Shown here: positions 34,221 through 45,782 of the stretch, one piece after another | Layout of the letters: the number at the start of each line of letters is the position of its first letter | Numbering within the stretch: position 1 is the stretch's first letter | Assembly: GCF_011386835.1 (NCBI RefSeq) | Contig: NC_088792.1 | Coordinates: forward strand, 218,460,394 to 218,524,393 | Length of the DNA: 64,000 nt | Source: Chrysemys picta bellii | Lineage: Eukaryota; Chordata; Testudines; Emydidae | Reading direction: 5' to 3' | Position numbers and translations under genes: made by a program | Notes under the pieces: model-generated | What the model was told of the DNA's origin: nothing | Seen by the model: the letters and a program-made list of their open reading frames with translations, nothing else | The model's database searches: none

Positions 34221-34922
34221 TCTTAAATCTCCTCATAAGCAAGTACTGGAAAACAACAGACTATGTTGTCCTGTGCTGCCAGCTCATTCACAGCAGAAAA
34301 CGGTAGACACACCAGCAATGCCTGCTTTCAGGTATGGACTCAACACTTCTGTTAAATAGGATTCTTAAAACATGAAAACTTTGCAGTTTAAATTAATGCA
34401 AAACTATAAAACATCTTTATAATATACAGTCACAACTTACTAAACATCTCCTATAATTGTTAAAACAGGCTGTGTTGTGGTCATAATTGGTATTATAGCA
34501 ACTGATTGATACACATTGAAATCTCTCATTTTTAAAAGTAGCATTCAATAGGCTGTATGTATTGACTTTTATCTAATCACTTTTTGTGTGGATTAAACAA
34601 TACAGCATGTTAAACACCCATTCAAAGATTGTGTGGTTATTTTGTTTGTGGTTTCTTCTGTTAAATACAATAGCTTAATATCATGGGCCTTAGCCTTCAA
34701 CACAGTTACCATATTCCTAGTACAGAGACATTAGTTCAAATTGTCATCTTTGAGTAAGTTCTACCACAGTATCACAACCCTTAATCAGTTCAGACTTACC
34801 ACTGTGGAAAATACAAATTAATTGTTTTTCTATCCATGCTCCTCCCCCACCACAGAGTAACTTGACTGTAGTGGTTTGGCTTAGAGAACGCTCCATTTGA
34901 TTATTTCCTTACAGCCTTTCTT

Positions 34923-35127
34923 TCACATCCAGGGCTCCCATCCTTCCCAAACTCTGCCAAGGAGATTGGGGTCTGTTGCTTGATCTAGAAGGCATCTCAC
35001 TTGGATTTCTTCCGAAAGTCCATCCTCTGGTTCTTTGGCTCGGATGTTGTGATCTCTGCTTCCTTGAGCTACAGCTACATATTCCTTGTAGGCAGGTGAT
35101 TTCTCATGGCCCAGTCGTAATTCATCA
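34923..35127 (-). CDS. PRKDC: PRKDC terminal coding exon (FATC tail)
   Basis: The acceptor on the minus strand is a T-run plus CAG. It encodes [39 protein letters not shown] and the FATC end [20 protein letters not shown] followed by GWEPWM and TGA (34923-34925). FATC closes every PIKK kinase and is needed for activity. It enters in phase 2, taking the first two bases of a Cys codon from the exon at 36486. Confidence 0.97.
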
Positions 35128-36485
35128 CTGAAAAAAAGAAAACTCTGAAAATCTAGACCTTGTTTTTTTAATTTTTAAAGGAGAGCTTTAAGGCCTAATC
35201 CTATGAGGTAGTGAGCATTCTTGACTCAATAGGTGTTTAGAGTGCTTAGCAAGTCAAGATCAGGTCCTTGAAATGAGTGATCTCAGGCTCTTCCCTCATC
35301 TGTGAGCATTTACTATGAACATCTTCAGCTTGAGCTCAAGTCTGTGAGATTTTCAAAGGGTATGTCAACACTGCATCTGGGAGCGAGCTTCCCAGACTGG
35401 GTCCACAGACTTGTGTTAATGGGGATCGCACTAGTATGCTAAAAGTAGCTGTGTAGACAGTGCTTTGACAATGCAGCTTGGGTTCTGAAAGCTGCCCCGG
35501 CTTCTGAGCTGCACCGTTAAAGCACTATCTACACAGCTACTTTAGCAAGTCACAAGTCTGTGAACCCAGTCTGGGAGGGTAGGTCCCAGATACCCAGAAT
35601 TTCTATAAGCCTCTCAATCAAACTGCTACTTGTATTGTACTGTTTCTCCCCTCCCTCACCTGCCAAGTGCTCATCTGAAAAAAGGCAGCCTCATCAATTG
35701 AGGCCAGAGCAGAAAACAGTTACTCATTCCGTCACACAGCAACCTAAAGGCAATCAAACCTGTTACTGCCATAGCTCTCCTGGGTGATACAAATTGCACC
35801 TTCCTATTCAGCCATTTTAAAAGTATTTGTATAATTTTAAACAAGCTTTTCATTCATTGCACCAACCCAAAATGAATTTAAAAAGGAAGGGATTAATTGA
35901 ATTTTAAAGACTAAAATACTGTGGATTTCTAGCTTGAGCCAATCTTGACGGAGCTGATTAAATCTCAGTAGGCCATCACATTCCTAGGCAATTTAACAAA
36001 TTTTTTTGGAAACTATCTAATTTAGTTGTATGCCTCCCTTACAGTTGCCTCAACATTCCTGCTAGACTACTGGTTTTTATTAAAAACAAATAAAAACAAA
36101 AACAAAAAACAAAAAAAGAGTCCATTCAAATTTCATCTCTACCCCCAAAGCTTTATGAAGAGCAACAGCTTGTGAGGGGTGGGAAATAACTAGGCTTGCA
36201 TGGTGTGGCCACACATGCTGCCAAGAAAAATAAATGCCCAGGAGTAAAGAGGAAAACTGAGCTGGAACAAGGACACTCAAGAGATAAAGGGTAGTTTGGC
36301 TAGTAAGTTGATTCTGACAGCTTTTGTACATCAAAACAATTCACTCTGCCAAGAAGCAAAATGACTAAATTGCCCCCTTGTCTTCCTTTTCTGCCATTAA
36401 GTCTGAAGGTAACAAGTCCCTGACTCTTTCAATTGCAAAGGTTCTTATTAAAGGACTTGGAAATCCAAGGGAGAGACTGTCTTAC
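35128..36485 (-). other. Last PRKDC intron
   Basis: 1.36 kb. It holds a palindromic MITE-like repeat at 35389-35577 and an A-rich run near 36085-36120. No exon. Confidence 0.6.
35389..35577. mobile_element. Palindromic MITE-like element
   Basis: Inverted arms are CCCAGACTGGGTCCACAGAC (left) and GTGAACCCAGTCTGGGAGG (right), with matching inner parts AGTAGCTGTGTAGACAGTGC and GCACTATCTACACAGCTACT. A long imperfect hairpin, related in type to turtle fold-back elements. Confidence 0.75.
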
Positions 36486-36625
36486 CAGGTGAGTACTGCT
36501 GGATTGGCACCTGCCAGCTTTCTTTTGGCACAGTTCACTTTCTGCAAGGGATACCAGTTTATTTCAGCTGTGTTTACTTCCTTAGACCATGTGCCGCCTT
36601 TTTTCAACTGCTTCAATTCAAAATT
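36486..36625 (-). CDS. PRKDC: PRKDC coding exon (between kinase and FATC)
   Basis: The acceptor is TTTTCTCTCATTAG and the donor GTAAGA. It is 140 nt, entering in phase 0 and leaving in phase 2. It encodes [20 protein letters not shown] and [20 protein letters not shown] then NPAVLT. It matches the human segment just before DELLLGHEK. Confidence 0.95.
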
Positions 36626-37536
36626 CTAATGAGAGAAAATATTTTTCTTCATTTATCATAAATTAGACAAACAACCATACTCTTAAACCTCTCCTACATT
36701 CTCACAGCCACCCACATCCTCAGGAACTAGTCAGCAAAGAAAGTGGAGGGCAGGATATTTAGCGGAAATTTACTCCTGCCTGTGACTTAAGTTACTTTGC
36801 AACTGAAAATATGACAAACATTTGTATTTCTGCAGATTCAGCAAAGTGGATGAATGCTAACCTGAACATAGGAAAGCACATCTTCTTAAGCTCTACTTTG
36901 ATCTGCTTGAGTGAAAACTCAAAATGTTGTTGCCTCTAAAACTAAGGAATAATTTATTGCACATAATTACATCATTTTAGCAAATTCTGTACAGTTAAAG
37001 GTAGTCTGAAAATATTTAAACTTTTAATTCAGTAACTGGTTTCAGAAGTATTTTCATAAACAACACATTGTATGAAATGCATGGTGTCATGTTTGTACAT
37101 GAAACTAAGTTGCGCTGCTTATCATGTGACAAATTGAAAATACTGTCTTTATACTACATAGGGTGATAGCATGAATCACCATAAAGATTTGAAGATCTTA
37201 AGATCACTCATTCAATACAGAAATGAAACTAAATAACACAAATTAGAAATGGATAAAAGCTATCCCTCCGTCCAGTCCTTTTCTTACCCCTATAAGAAAT
37301 CAGTGTCTTATTTTACATGTTTCAAGAACTTGGCTTCTGCCAGTATCTCTGAAAGATTATTCCCCAGCTCAATAAAGCTGCTGATAAAGATAAAAGGGAA
37401 ACGTAGGTTGACTATCAGGAAAGGCTTCCTTGTTTTATCACGAAAAATGATCAAGTAACAAAGGCAAAACTAATTAACTTTAGGCTTTGTTCATGAATAG
37501 AAAGGCAAAAAGGAAAGAACAAAGACAAAAATCTAC
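36626..37536 (-). other. PRKDC intron, nothing recognised
   Basis: 0.9 kb of AT-rich sequence; no repeat family or exon seen. Confidence 0.5.
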
Positions 37537-37725
37537 CTGCCAGTCTAAGGAAGGTTCTTTTACAAACACGTCCATAGTGCTGACCAGGAGGTCTGGCTCT
37601 GTGCGGTAGGCTCTTAGGGAATGTACCATCACACTATAAATGAGACCTGATTCTTTCATTGGCAACATCAGATTAATGAACTGGCGAGTTAGACGAAAAG
37701 GCATCAACTCTGGCACTTGCAGAAA
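37537..37725 (-). CDS. PRKDC: PRKDC coding exon (kinase C-lobe)
   Basis: The acceptor is TTCTTCTGTAG and the donor GTAGAT. It is 189 nt, 63 codons, phase 0 on both sides. It encodes [20 protein letters not shown] and on to [13 protein letters not shown], the C-lobe helices after the activation loop. Nearly identical to human in its first 25 residues. Confidence 0.97.
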
Positions 37726-38246
37726 CTACAGAAGAATAAGGAAAAAGTGAAACCCATGAATTAAGAAACCTTGAATCTAAAGGATTACAAAGATAAGTCT
37801 TCTGCATGAACCTTAAAACATTGCTGGCTACTGAACTGAAAATAACATGGAGCCCCCTGAAACCAGATTGCCCTTGGGTTAAAGTTATGGCTATGAATAT
37901 TTGTCAATAACTACTGTTTGAAAGCATGGATGAGCAAGGCCTTCTGATTTTCAGAAAGCATCAAATACTGATACCAATATTAAAAAAATACTTTGCTCTC
38001 CACATAGAGCTGTAGAATGTATCAACCTGTTAGCATCAGCCAAGTTATCTGGAAAAAGATTCTGTTATAATGATAACTAGAATCATTTGCTTAACTTCTG
38101 GTGTCAAGTATGAGAAATCATCAAATTCAGCACAAATAAAATACTTTTACATACTTTAACTTCAATACAAAATATAAAGTAATTGGCTGTCAGCCCCCAA
38201 GACACCCAGTAGAGTAGTCAACAGAAAAGGATCAGAGGAAACATAC
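37726..38246 (-). other. PRKDC intron, nothing recognised
   Basis: 521 bp of AT-rich sequence; no element recognised. Confidence 0.5.
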
Positions 38247-38448
38247 CTGCGTCGCTGAACCAAATGCATGTCCAAAGTCTATTCCCACCATGCCGCCTGT
38301 CTCCATATTAATCATGAAGTTGGACAGATGTCTGTCTCCAATACCAAGAATCCAATGGCTGATGCACATCAGTGCGTGAGAGCTGGCAAAATGGGATCGC
38401 AGAGATAGAAAGGCCTCAGGAGCTGTACTCATCTTAACAAATGCTCTC
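38247..38448 (-). CDS. PRKDC: PRKDC coding exon (catalytic loop and DFG)
   Basis: 202 nt. The acceptor is TTTTTGTTAAG and the donor GTATGT. It encodes [20 protein letters not shown], then [19 protein letters not shown] with the PIKK catalytic loop GxxDRHxxN, then [14 protein letters not shown] with the DFG metal-binding motif. The terminal TQ corresponds to the activation-loop site T3950 of human DNA-PKcs. All catalytic residues are present. Confidence 0.97.
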
Positions 38449-38534
38449 CTTAACAAAAACAAAAGTCAGATATTGTGAAACAAACATTGATATTACTTTT
38501 GTAATCAACGCACAGTAACTGTCAGTGTACTCAC

Positions 38535-38606
38535 CTTAAAAGGTCTCCTGGAACACTGGTTTCCCTGTTTCTGAAAGACAGGACTGTTTCTGTACGATTA
38601 GCTCTA
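38535..38606 (-). CDS. PRKDC: PRKDC coding exon (72 nt)
   Basis: The acceptor is GACTTGCAG and the donor GTGAGT; it enters in phase 2 and leaves in phase 2. It encodes RANRTETVLSFRNRETSVPG and DLL. It joins in frame to both neighbours. Confidence 0.93.
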
Positions 38607-39266
38607 CTGCAAGTCAACAACAAAATGCACCAGTTATTGAAACTGTACAATGAGAAGATATAACACTTTTAAGAGAAAAAGTCCTTACATCAAAGCACTA
38701 ACATTTTGTTGAACGCTGGAACTGTACCAATCACAAGGAGTGTTTCCTCAAATTCAGAGGAACAAAGATGATAAAATGTTGTTTGTTCCTAGGAAGATAG
38801 AAAAGATCTATTTTCCAGGCAGCTGTTCCCAAAGTGAAATCTTCTAATTTATCAATTCAATACAGTAGAAATCAGGGAGAAAATAAAATAGATAGAATAA
38901 GCTTAGTCCAACATTTTGAAGTTCTCTGTGAAGCAGAGTTACCATTTTCCACCCAGCTGCGCTGAAATCCCAGGCTTGGGGGCAGACAAAATGGCGGGGT
39001 GTGCTGGCGTGGGGATCCTGGGCTTCCAGGCTCTCTGCTCCCTGTCAGCCTACTAGATGGGCTGTCAAGGAGTCAGATGGAAAACTGGCAGGAAACAAGT
39101 CAGGATTTTGTTGGAATCCTACCTGGTTTCTGGCAGAATTTCATCAAAATCAACACGGTCCCGGGAACATTTTGGTTTAGATGATTCAGCAAATTCCACC
39201 AAAAATGTGTTGTCGATATTTCTTACCAACTGTTTTTCTGAAAATTACGTTAACTGTGAGACCTAC
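38607..39266 (-). other. PRKDC intron, nothing recognised
   Basis: 660 bp. A minus-strand open stretch near 38700-38790 does not match DNA-PKcs and is not needed to join the exons. Confidence 0.5.
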
Positions 39267-39356
39267 CTGTACATAGTCTTATAGCGTGCAATGCCATTCT
39301 CCTTCCCAGCCATCTTGGACAGCCAGTCACTGTACATGATACGAGGTCCTTTTCGG
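39267..39356 (-). CDS. PRKDC: PRKDC coding exon (kinase)
   Basis: 90 nt. The acceptor is TCGTCCACAG and the donor GTAGGT; it enters in phase 2 and leaves in phase 2. It encodes RKGPRIMYSDWLSKMAGKEN and GIARYKTMY. It corresponds to the human YKDWLTKMSGKH segment. Confidence 0.93.
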
Positions 39357-39835
39357 CTGTGGACGAACAAAAGGATGAGTGATTTATCTATATTTTTGTG
39401 TGCGCAAAATGCAAAAGAATAACAAAACACAGTAAACCAGAGTGAAGTGCAAATATTTTGCAATCAAGTCCATACAAAGCAAATATTAGACACAGGCCTT
39501 CACCAACCACAGGGCTCTTTGACTTAGTGCATTCTGTTGAACTGTTTTTTTCAATAGGAACAGCAAGGGCCTTGAGAAGGAAGTGAGAGAGAGCATGAAT
39601 TGATCCGAAAGCAGCCTTGAAAAGAAGTGTCTTGAAAATTTAGTAACTCATGCAAAAATCCATTTGACCACTTTTTACCACGCTAATTGATGATAGAGAA
39701 AAACCTGAATGATATTTTATTCACCTGCAGCAAGTGGAATTTTGCCAGGTTATTCTAAACAGGGAACATACAGTGTCGGAATCTGCACTACAGTAAAGAG
39801 AAAGCATATAGTGGAAAGATTCAAATTTTCCATAC

Positions 39836-40089
39836 CCTCAGTTTCACCCTGTGGAGAAACTGAAAAGATTCTAGTAAGTGTTGGAATACATCAAGGCTCA
39901 GCCCCTTTTTGTTGCTTGGTGCTTGATGGGCTTACAGAAAACATTCGGAGTGGCATCCTGGTGCATGCTTTGTGCAGATGACATAGTGCTCATGGGAGAG
40001 AGCAAAAAAGATTGAGAGAGATAGAAGTGTGTACTTAAAAGAAATGGCATGAAAAAAATCAGGAGAAATATGGCCTGTACATTTTTGGA
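39836..40089 (+). repeat. Inserted duplicate of RTE reverse transcriptase segment
   Basis: From 39847 to about 40080 it matches 41639-41873 with roughly six differences, including the RT active-site region CADD. It is bounded by two identical 30-bp direct repeats at 39806-39835 and 40090-40119, which look like a target duplication. Confidence 0.85.
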
Positions 40090-40204
40090 ATATAGTGGAA
40101 AGATTCAAATTTTCCATACAGCTGCTCTGTGCTTCTCATAGTTAGTAACAAGATAAGGAGGGTCAGGACAAGTCAATATCTGAATAAGAGGCCTTTAAAT
40201 GAAT

Positions 40205-40470
40205 GCTTAATTGCTGTAGGAAGTTGTGCTGTGGTTCAGTAGGTGGCATTTTCTCAGTACTGGGAGGAAGAAAAGACTGTGGTTAAAGGCCTACCATAAG
40301 GCTTCCTGTCTGACATTGGGCAAGTTAGGTCACTTCTGTGCATCAGTTTCCCCCATCTATAAAAAATGGGGGTAAGATTAATACTTCCCTATATCATAAG
40401 GGTGTTTAGATGCCTAATTTAATGGTTGTAAGGGCTTGGAGAGCCTCAGATGGAAGTTGTTATGAGGCAC
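40205..40470 (+). repeat. MIR SINE
   Basis: Near-complete MIR: the core with GACATTGGGCAAGTTAGGTC, then GCATCAGTTTCCCCCATCTA, AAAAATGGGGGTAAGATTAA and a tail with GGGTGTTTAGATGCCTAA. Confidence 0.75.
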
Positions 40471-41039
40471 ATTGAACCTATTACCCACACTGGCGCCTAA
40501 GGGCCACTGTGTGCTGTTGAAGGTTCTGTCTTTGTAAAAAGAATATGTAAAGCTGAGATTCAGACCTGTTGTAGCTTAACGCAGGTCTCATCATATTTTT
40601 TCATAAGGGAGAAGAGTGCTACTTTAGCTGCCCTGGCCAATTGCCTACTCACATAATTCCAGTTTGCCTGCTTAAATTGCTCCTGCGGTTTCTTTTTTTT
40701 TCTTCCTGTATATCAGGTGTAATGTTGCTGTGTGCTGTTAAACAGCTGTGTGTTCCACCAAAGGTATGAATGCTTTTTTAGTAAATGATGAAGTGATGTG
40801 TATACATAACCCCCCTTACTTTCTTAGCATATAGAGGATATTCTGAGGTTAATTAATGGTTTGGAGGTCTTTGTTGTTCTCAGATGAAATCTTCTAGTAA
40901 AGTATTAGTATCCAGACTGATCTCAACAATGACTTTAGTTCTATCATGAGTCTTTGCCAGTCTATATATTTCTCTCTCACCCTCCTTCATTTCAAAGTCA
41001 TTAAAAGATGGAAGTGGAAATATGTTAATCAATGAGAAC

Positions 41040-42540
41040 CAGATTAAGGAAGAGTGAAGAAATTACTTTGCAAGGCTCATGAATGAAAAGAATCCAAGGG
41101 AACCAAGCTATATATAAAATCAACTCAGGGCCTGGTGGCATCAGTCCTAGAAGTTGTTGCAGAAGTATTGAGGAACATGAAAAAGAAAGCTCTCAGCCCC
41201 AACCGCATACCAGCAGAAGTATGGAAGCACCTGGGGCAAGCAGACATGAACATATTGACACTGTTTAATTTCACCATGAAGACTAAAAAGCTGCCTGGAG
41301 AAAGAGCACATTAGTACCAATATTTAAGAGAAAAAGAGACATACAAGACTGTGGTAACTACAACAGCATTAAACTCAGGATGCACACAATGAAGATCAGG
41401 TTGGAGTCATGCCAGGCAAGTCAACAATGGATGCTACCTTTGCATTAAGGCTGCCTGTGGAAAAATATAGAGAAAAGAGAAAAACTCTGCACATGGTATT
41501 CATCGATCTTGAGAAGGCTTAAGACCATGTTCTGAGAGAAATCAGCTCTCAGATCTGTAGGAGAATGAAACTGATACCTGAAGACTACATCAGACTTGTC
41601 CAGGACATGTACAAGGGTGCTGTTACCTGTTAGAAGGCCCTGTGGAGAAACTGAAAAGATTCTAGTAAGTGTTGGAATACATCAAGGCTCAGCCCCTTTT
41701 TGTTGCTTGGTGCTTGATGGGCTTACAGAAAACATTCAGAGTGGCATCCTGGTGCATGCTTTGTGCAGATGACGTTGTGCTCATGGGAGAGAGCAAAAAA
41801 GATTTAGAGAGATAGAAGTGTGTACTTAAAAGAAATGGCATGAAAAAAATCAGGAGAAATATGACCTGTACATTTGATGTATATTTGCAGGAAGGCAATG
41901 AGACTAAGTCTGGGGGATCAGCCACTACCAAAGATACAGAAGCTCAAGTACTTAGATTCAATAGTACAGGATGAAGGTAAATTCAATGATGAACTTACAA
42001 GCAACACTGGAAAGGGATGGACTAAGTGGAGAGAAGCGAGCAGAATGATCTGTAATAGGAGAACACCTATCAAATTGAAAAATAACGTAAGATTTGTAAG
42101 ATGGTAATTAGAGCTGTCTTTTTGTATGGCTCCAAACACTGGGCACTGAGGAAGAGACAGGAGCAGATCTGCAATATAATGGAAATGAAACCATTAAGAT
42201 GAATGCTTGATATTGCAAGGATGGACTATGTTTGGAATGAATGAAGTAGGGGAAGTGTGAAGGTATCATCAATTATAGAAAAGCTGAGGAAATCCAAGCT
42301 TGTATGGTTTGGGTATGTGAAAAGATGATCAGAAGAATATATAAGAAATTGGGTGTTAAATTTAAAAACAGAGGGTAAGAGAAGGGTTGGAAGACCCAAA
42401 ACTAGTTGAATAGATGTCATACAAGACAATTTGATTAGCTGTGGACTTACCAAGGAACTGTTTCAAGACAGACTGGAATGGAAAAGCCAGACTTGAAGAG
42501 CTGACACATTTAGATGGGACTAACGGTAGAAGAAGATGAT
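41040..42540 (+). mobile_element. Degenerate RTE/BovB-like LINE (reverse transcriptase 3' part)
   Basis: The frames show fragments of an RTE-type RT: a stretch with PNRIPAEVWKHLGQA, a VGIHQGSA-type motif, CADDVVLMGE with the catalytic ADD, KYLDSIVQDEGKFNDELTSN, and GWTKWREASRMICNRRTPIK. The order is that of RTE/BovB elements. Frameshifts and stops break it; it is not expressed as one protein. Confidence 0.75.
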
Positions 42541-43908
42541 TAGTATCCAGGCTGCATGGTGTGTCTACTTTGCAGAAAGCAAAGCAAAGAAATTCCAAAT
42601 CCTCCTATAATTATTTTGGGTTTTTTCCCCCTCTCTTAAACTGAAGTTTAGTCAGTGGGAATTCTCATCAGTATTTCCTTTGGGAATGCTGCTGTTCCCT
42701 CAGCCAAGTGTGGAAATAATTAATAAACTGTATTTACAAGTATAAAATAGGCTTATGTTTTAAATTATAAAACAGTTTTCACAAAGACACAAACATACAT
42801 TTCTATGTACTTACCCTACATATTAGGATTCTCTCTTTTTTGCACATTGTGATCCCTCTCCCACAACTTTCCCACCACCCAGAATGGGATTTACATGACC
42901 CCTTTCTCACGCAAGGTACAAGCCCATCCCAAAGCAATGAGCTAGGTGCTGGTAATGCAGAGACTTTGTAGGCAAACTCAGTAGTTCTTACATGCTCAGT
43001 AATTACTCCACCACCCACTTGGAAAATGGAGAAAGAATCTTTTCACAGCTCTCATTTCGATTGGAAAAGTGCTAAAGGATTGTTAACTTGGTTTTGTACA
43101 AACAGAAGACAGGCAGAAAGGAGCACAGTTAAATGTCTCAACTGAAGGACACAACCAGTAATGCAACTGATGTGTCAAACTGGATGCGAGCCTTGGTGTG
43201 AGACTTGATTCCACAACCCTGTTTCAAAAACAAAAGAGCTTGCAAATCAATCATGCCAATATCTAGATAAATCTAAACAAAACTGTGTAATGGGAACAAA
43301 GCAGTTAGTTAAAGTTATTCCTAAAGCCTCACAAAGATAATAGAGATTGAAAAATTAGAATTCATCTGATTCTACAAATGTTCATCCTTTGAAAGCCAAC
43401 AGCCAGGAGATAGAAAACTTGAATTTCTAAAATCCACTCGTCATGCAAAGGCAACATTTCTTTTAAACTCAGATAGACTTTTATTTCATGTAGTTATAGG
43501 CAATATCCTCAATTACTGACTCATTGCTGAACACACAGTTCTAAGTAGCTCTCTCTCCTTGCTGACCTAAGTCCACTTCCTGCTTGTTCAAAGCAAGAGA
43601 TCAAAATCCTTCACTTGTAAAATCATAATCTGTTGATAAGGAAATAATGATGATAACGTCATAGAGGATTACAAACTCCCTGTTTACGCAAGTTGGGTGG
43701 TGGATATGGATGACAGGTACAATGGTACTCATTAAAAAGCTGCCAATACTAATTTGGGTCAGGAAGTACTAAAGAGACTTCTGGCTTACAAATACTTACT
43801 TTATTTATTTATTTAACACATTAAGCCTATGGTGTAAAATAACAGAATTTGAGAAAGAGCCCAGTAATAGTTATTTCTATTCATGTGGGCAGTTAAAACC
43901 AGCATCAC

Positions 43909-44001
43909 CTGTGATAGTCATCTTTTTCCTCTTCGGACATGCTTTCCATAAGGAAATTCTTTAAGGTACAGGTATTTTCCAACCACTCAATCAGCCCTAA
44001 T
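43909..44001 (-). CDS. PRKDC: PRKDC coding exon (kinase)
   Basis: 93 nt. The acceptor is TTGTTTCAG and the donor GTGATG; it enters in phase 2 and leaves in phase 2. It encodes LGLIEWLENTCTLKNFLMES and MSEEEKDDYH, following MTT(R) of the previous exon, as in human. Confidence 0.95.
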
Positions 44002-44077
44002 CTGAAACAAAAGAAATCATGTGTGGGAACAAAACCCTCAGAGTTTAATTGAAAAAGAGGAGCAATATAACAAGAAA

Positions 44078-44290
44078 GCAGCATGGTCCAGTTGATAGGT
44101 CACAAGACTGTAGGTTTTGTTCCTGACTCTGGTAAAGATCATTGTCTTGGGCAAGTCTCAAATTTTGTGCCTCAGTTTCCTTATCCTTAAAACAGGATCA
44201 TAGGATTTACCCAACTTTGGGACATGCTGTGAGGTCTAAACTCAGGAAGTAATTTATAATTATAAACCCAAATATATTCAGAAAAATAAT
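44078..44290 (+). repeat. MIR SINE in the intron 44002-44502
   Basis: A MIR-type copy: AGCAGCATGGTCCAGTTGAT, TCTTGGGCAAGTCTC and GTGCCTCAGTTTCCTTATCC. It occupies much of the 501-bp PRKDC intron 44002-44502, which otherwise shows nothing. Confidence 0.65.
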
Positions 44291-44502
44291 TGCCAGACAT
44301 GGCACTTTGGACAAATTAAAAATATCATGTGAATGGTCTAAAAAAAGTTTCATATCATATAAAACAATTCCCAGAGCCAAGTGCCAAAAATTTTTGCACC
44401 AGCAGTTGGCACAAAGAAATCCCACCTCCCAGCACAAAGAAGCTATGTGACTTTTGATGTGAGGATTTTTATCCCTGAATGACAAGACCACAGAGTCCCT
44501 AC

Positions 44503-44723
44503 CTGGTTGTCATGGGTATGACTTTGTAAGTTTTTATCTGCATGTTCCTTTGGCTGCAGGCAGCATCTTGGGAAAGGATAATATTCATGACATCAAAGAG
44601 CTCCTCGATGCGCTGGTCCTGCCGGAGATCTTCACCACCTTTGACAAGAAAGGGATGTTCCCGCTCGTCACTGCCTCGGATGTTTATACGTTTTGGTTTC
44701 CTGATAGACTCCATTACTTTTAT
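44503..44723 (-). CDS. PRKDC: PRKDC coding exon (kinase N-lobe, ATP-binding lysine)
   Basis: 221 nt. The acceptor is CCCTCCCTTCAAG and the donor GTAGGG; it enters in phase 0 and leaves in phase 2. It encodes [40 protein letters not shown] with the PIKK nucleotide-binding lysine and the KGGEDLRQD signature, and on to [10 protein letters not shown]. Very close to human. Confidence 0.97.
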
Positions 44724-45119
44724 CTTGAAGGGAGGGAAAAAAGCAAAACATTTTTGGCACAGGTGAGAGCATGCATTGCTGTAGCATCAGGGCTATCACT
44801 TAAACTCCTGGGCCTCTTGTATTCCTGTGTACTGTTAAGTTGTTCTTGCACCACTAGACTGCTTTATTTTTTACTAATTTAGAAAAGTGTAGATAAATCC
44901 ATTGCCTCTGCAGAAAGCACCCAATTATCCATATAGAAAACACCGCAAACTAATATCAATGTGTATTTAATGATGTTATAATGGCCATCTAATTAATCCT
45001 TTGTGTACTGTTAGATATCTGTTTACACACTGCTTCCTTCCCCCGCAAAAACACTATACTGAGCCATGTTTTTACATTAGAAGCCAAAAGGGATATTGTC
45101 TTTAAAGTTGTTAGCATAC
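44724..45119 (-). other. PRKDC intron, nothing recognised
   Basis: 396 bp, AT-rich, no element seen. Confidence 0.5.
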
Positions 45120-45187
45120 CCGTTCATCAAATCCAGAGATTTTTGCATGGTATTCTGGCAATGGTTTACTTTTACCATCATACTGAC
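45120..45187 (-). CDS. PRKDC: PRKDC coding exon (68 nt)
   Basis: The acceptor is TTTTTACTTCAG and the donor GTATGC; it enters in phase 1 and leaves in phase 0. It encodes [20 protein letters not shown] and ER, matching human GQYDGRGKPLPEYH. Start of the kinase N-lobe. Confidence 0.95.
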
Positions 45188-45782
45188 CTGAAGTAAAAAT
45201 AAAACAAAGAGGCATACAATCTTCATTTAAATATTAAAATATTTAAAAATTAAACTTTAGTTAATGATGGCATGCATATTCAGCCTAATATTGCATCTTA
45301 TTAAACTAGTAGAAAACTAAGATTTTAAAAGTGTATATTTAAACATACAGTATTTCATTTTGTCGTTCAGTGACATGTATTATTTTTTCACCTATGCCAT
45401 TCGATTTTGGAACTCATTGCTTTCAGAGGACAGATCTTTTTCAAACTAGAATGCAAATCCATTAGATCTTTGTTTAAAACCTGCTGGGATCAAGGGGTTA
45501 GAAGCAACATAAAAGTTCAATGATTTTTTTTTTTTAAAAGAAAAGACATTTTAAAATATCACAGCAGTAAATATAGCTAAATCTAGTCTTAAGAAGAAGA
45601 GACAGAAAAGATCCCTCCGATTACCAAATGCTTCCCCCTGCAATGGCAGGATACAGGGCCACAGAGAGGACGCATAAGGAATCAACTGAGAAGACTCTTG
45701 TTCTTAGCTAAAGAAGACTGGAACTTAAGGGTAACTACTATTCTTGTAAGAGTTCACTATCCATACTGAAATGGTAGCATAC
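45188..45782 (-). other. PRKDC intron, nothing recognised
   Basis: 595 bp, AT-rich with short A and T runs; no element seen. Confidence 0.5.

Larger units (their letters stand above)
33435..34922 (-). other. PRKDC: PRKDC 3' UTR (inferred)
   Basis: AT-rich sequence after the stop. Minus-strand AATAAA hexamers lie at 33435-33440 and, further out, 33200-33205; which one is used cannot be told. It contains a C17 run at 34204-34220 (G17 in the transcript). Confidence 0.4.
39357..43908 (-). other. Large PRKDC intron with RTE LINE and MIR
   Basis: 4.55 kb. It holds a templated duplicate of RTE sequence (39836-40089) between 30-bp direct repeats, a MIR copy (40205-40470) and an RTE/BovB-like LINE remnant (about 41040-42540). 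The remainder is unassigned. Confidence 0.65.

Noticed and set aside
38690..38790. Possible extra PRKDC exon
   Set aside because: The minus-strand open stretch does not fit DNA-PKcs, and the neighbouring exons join in frame without it.
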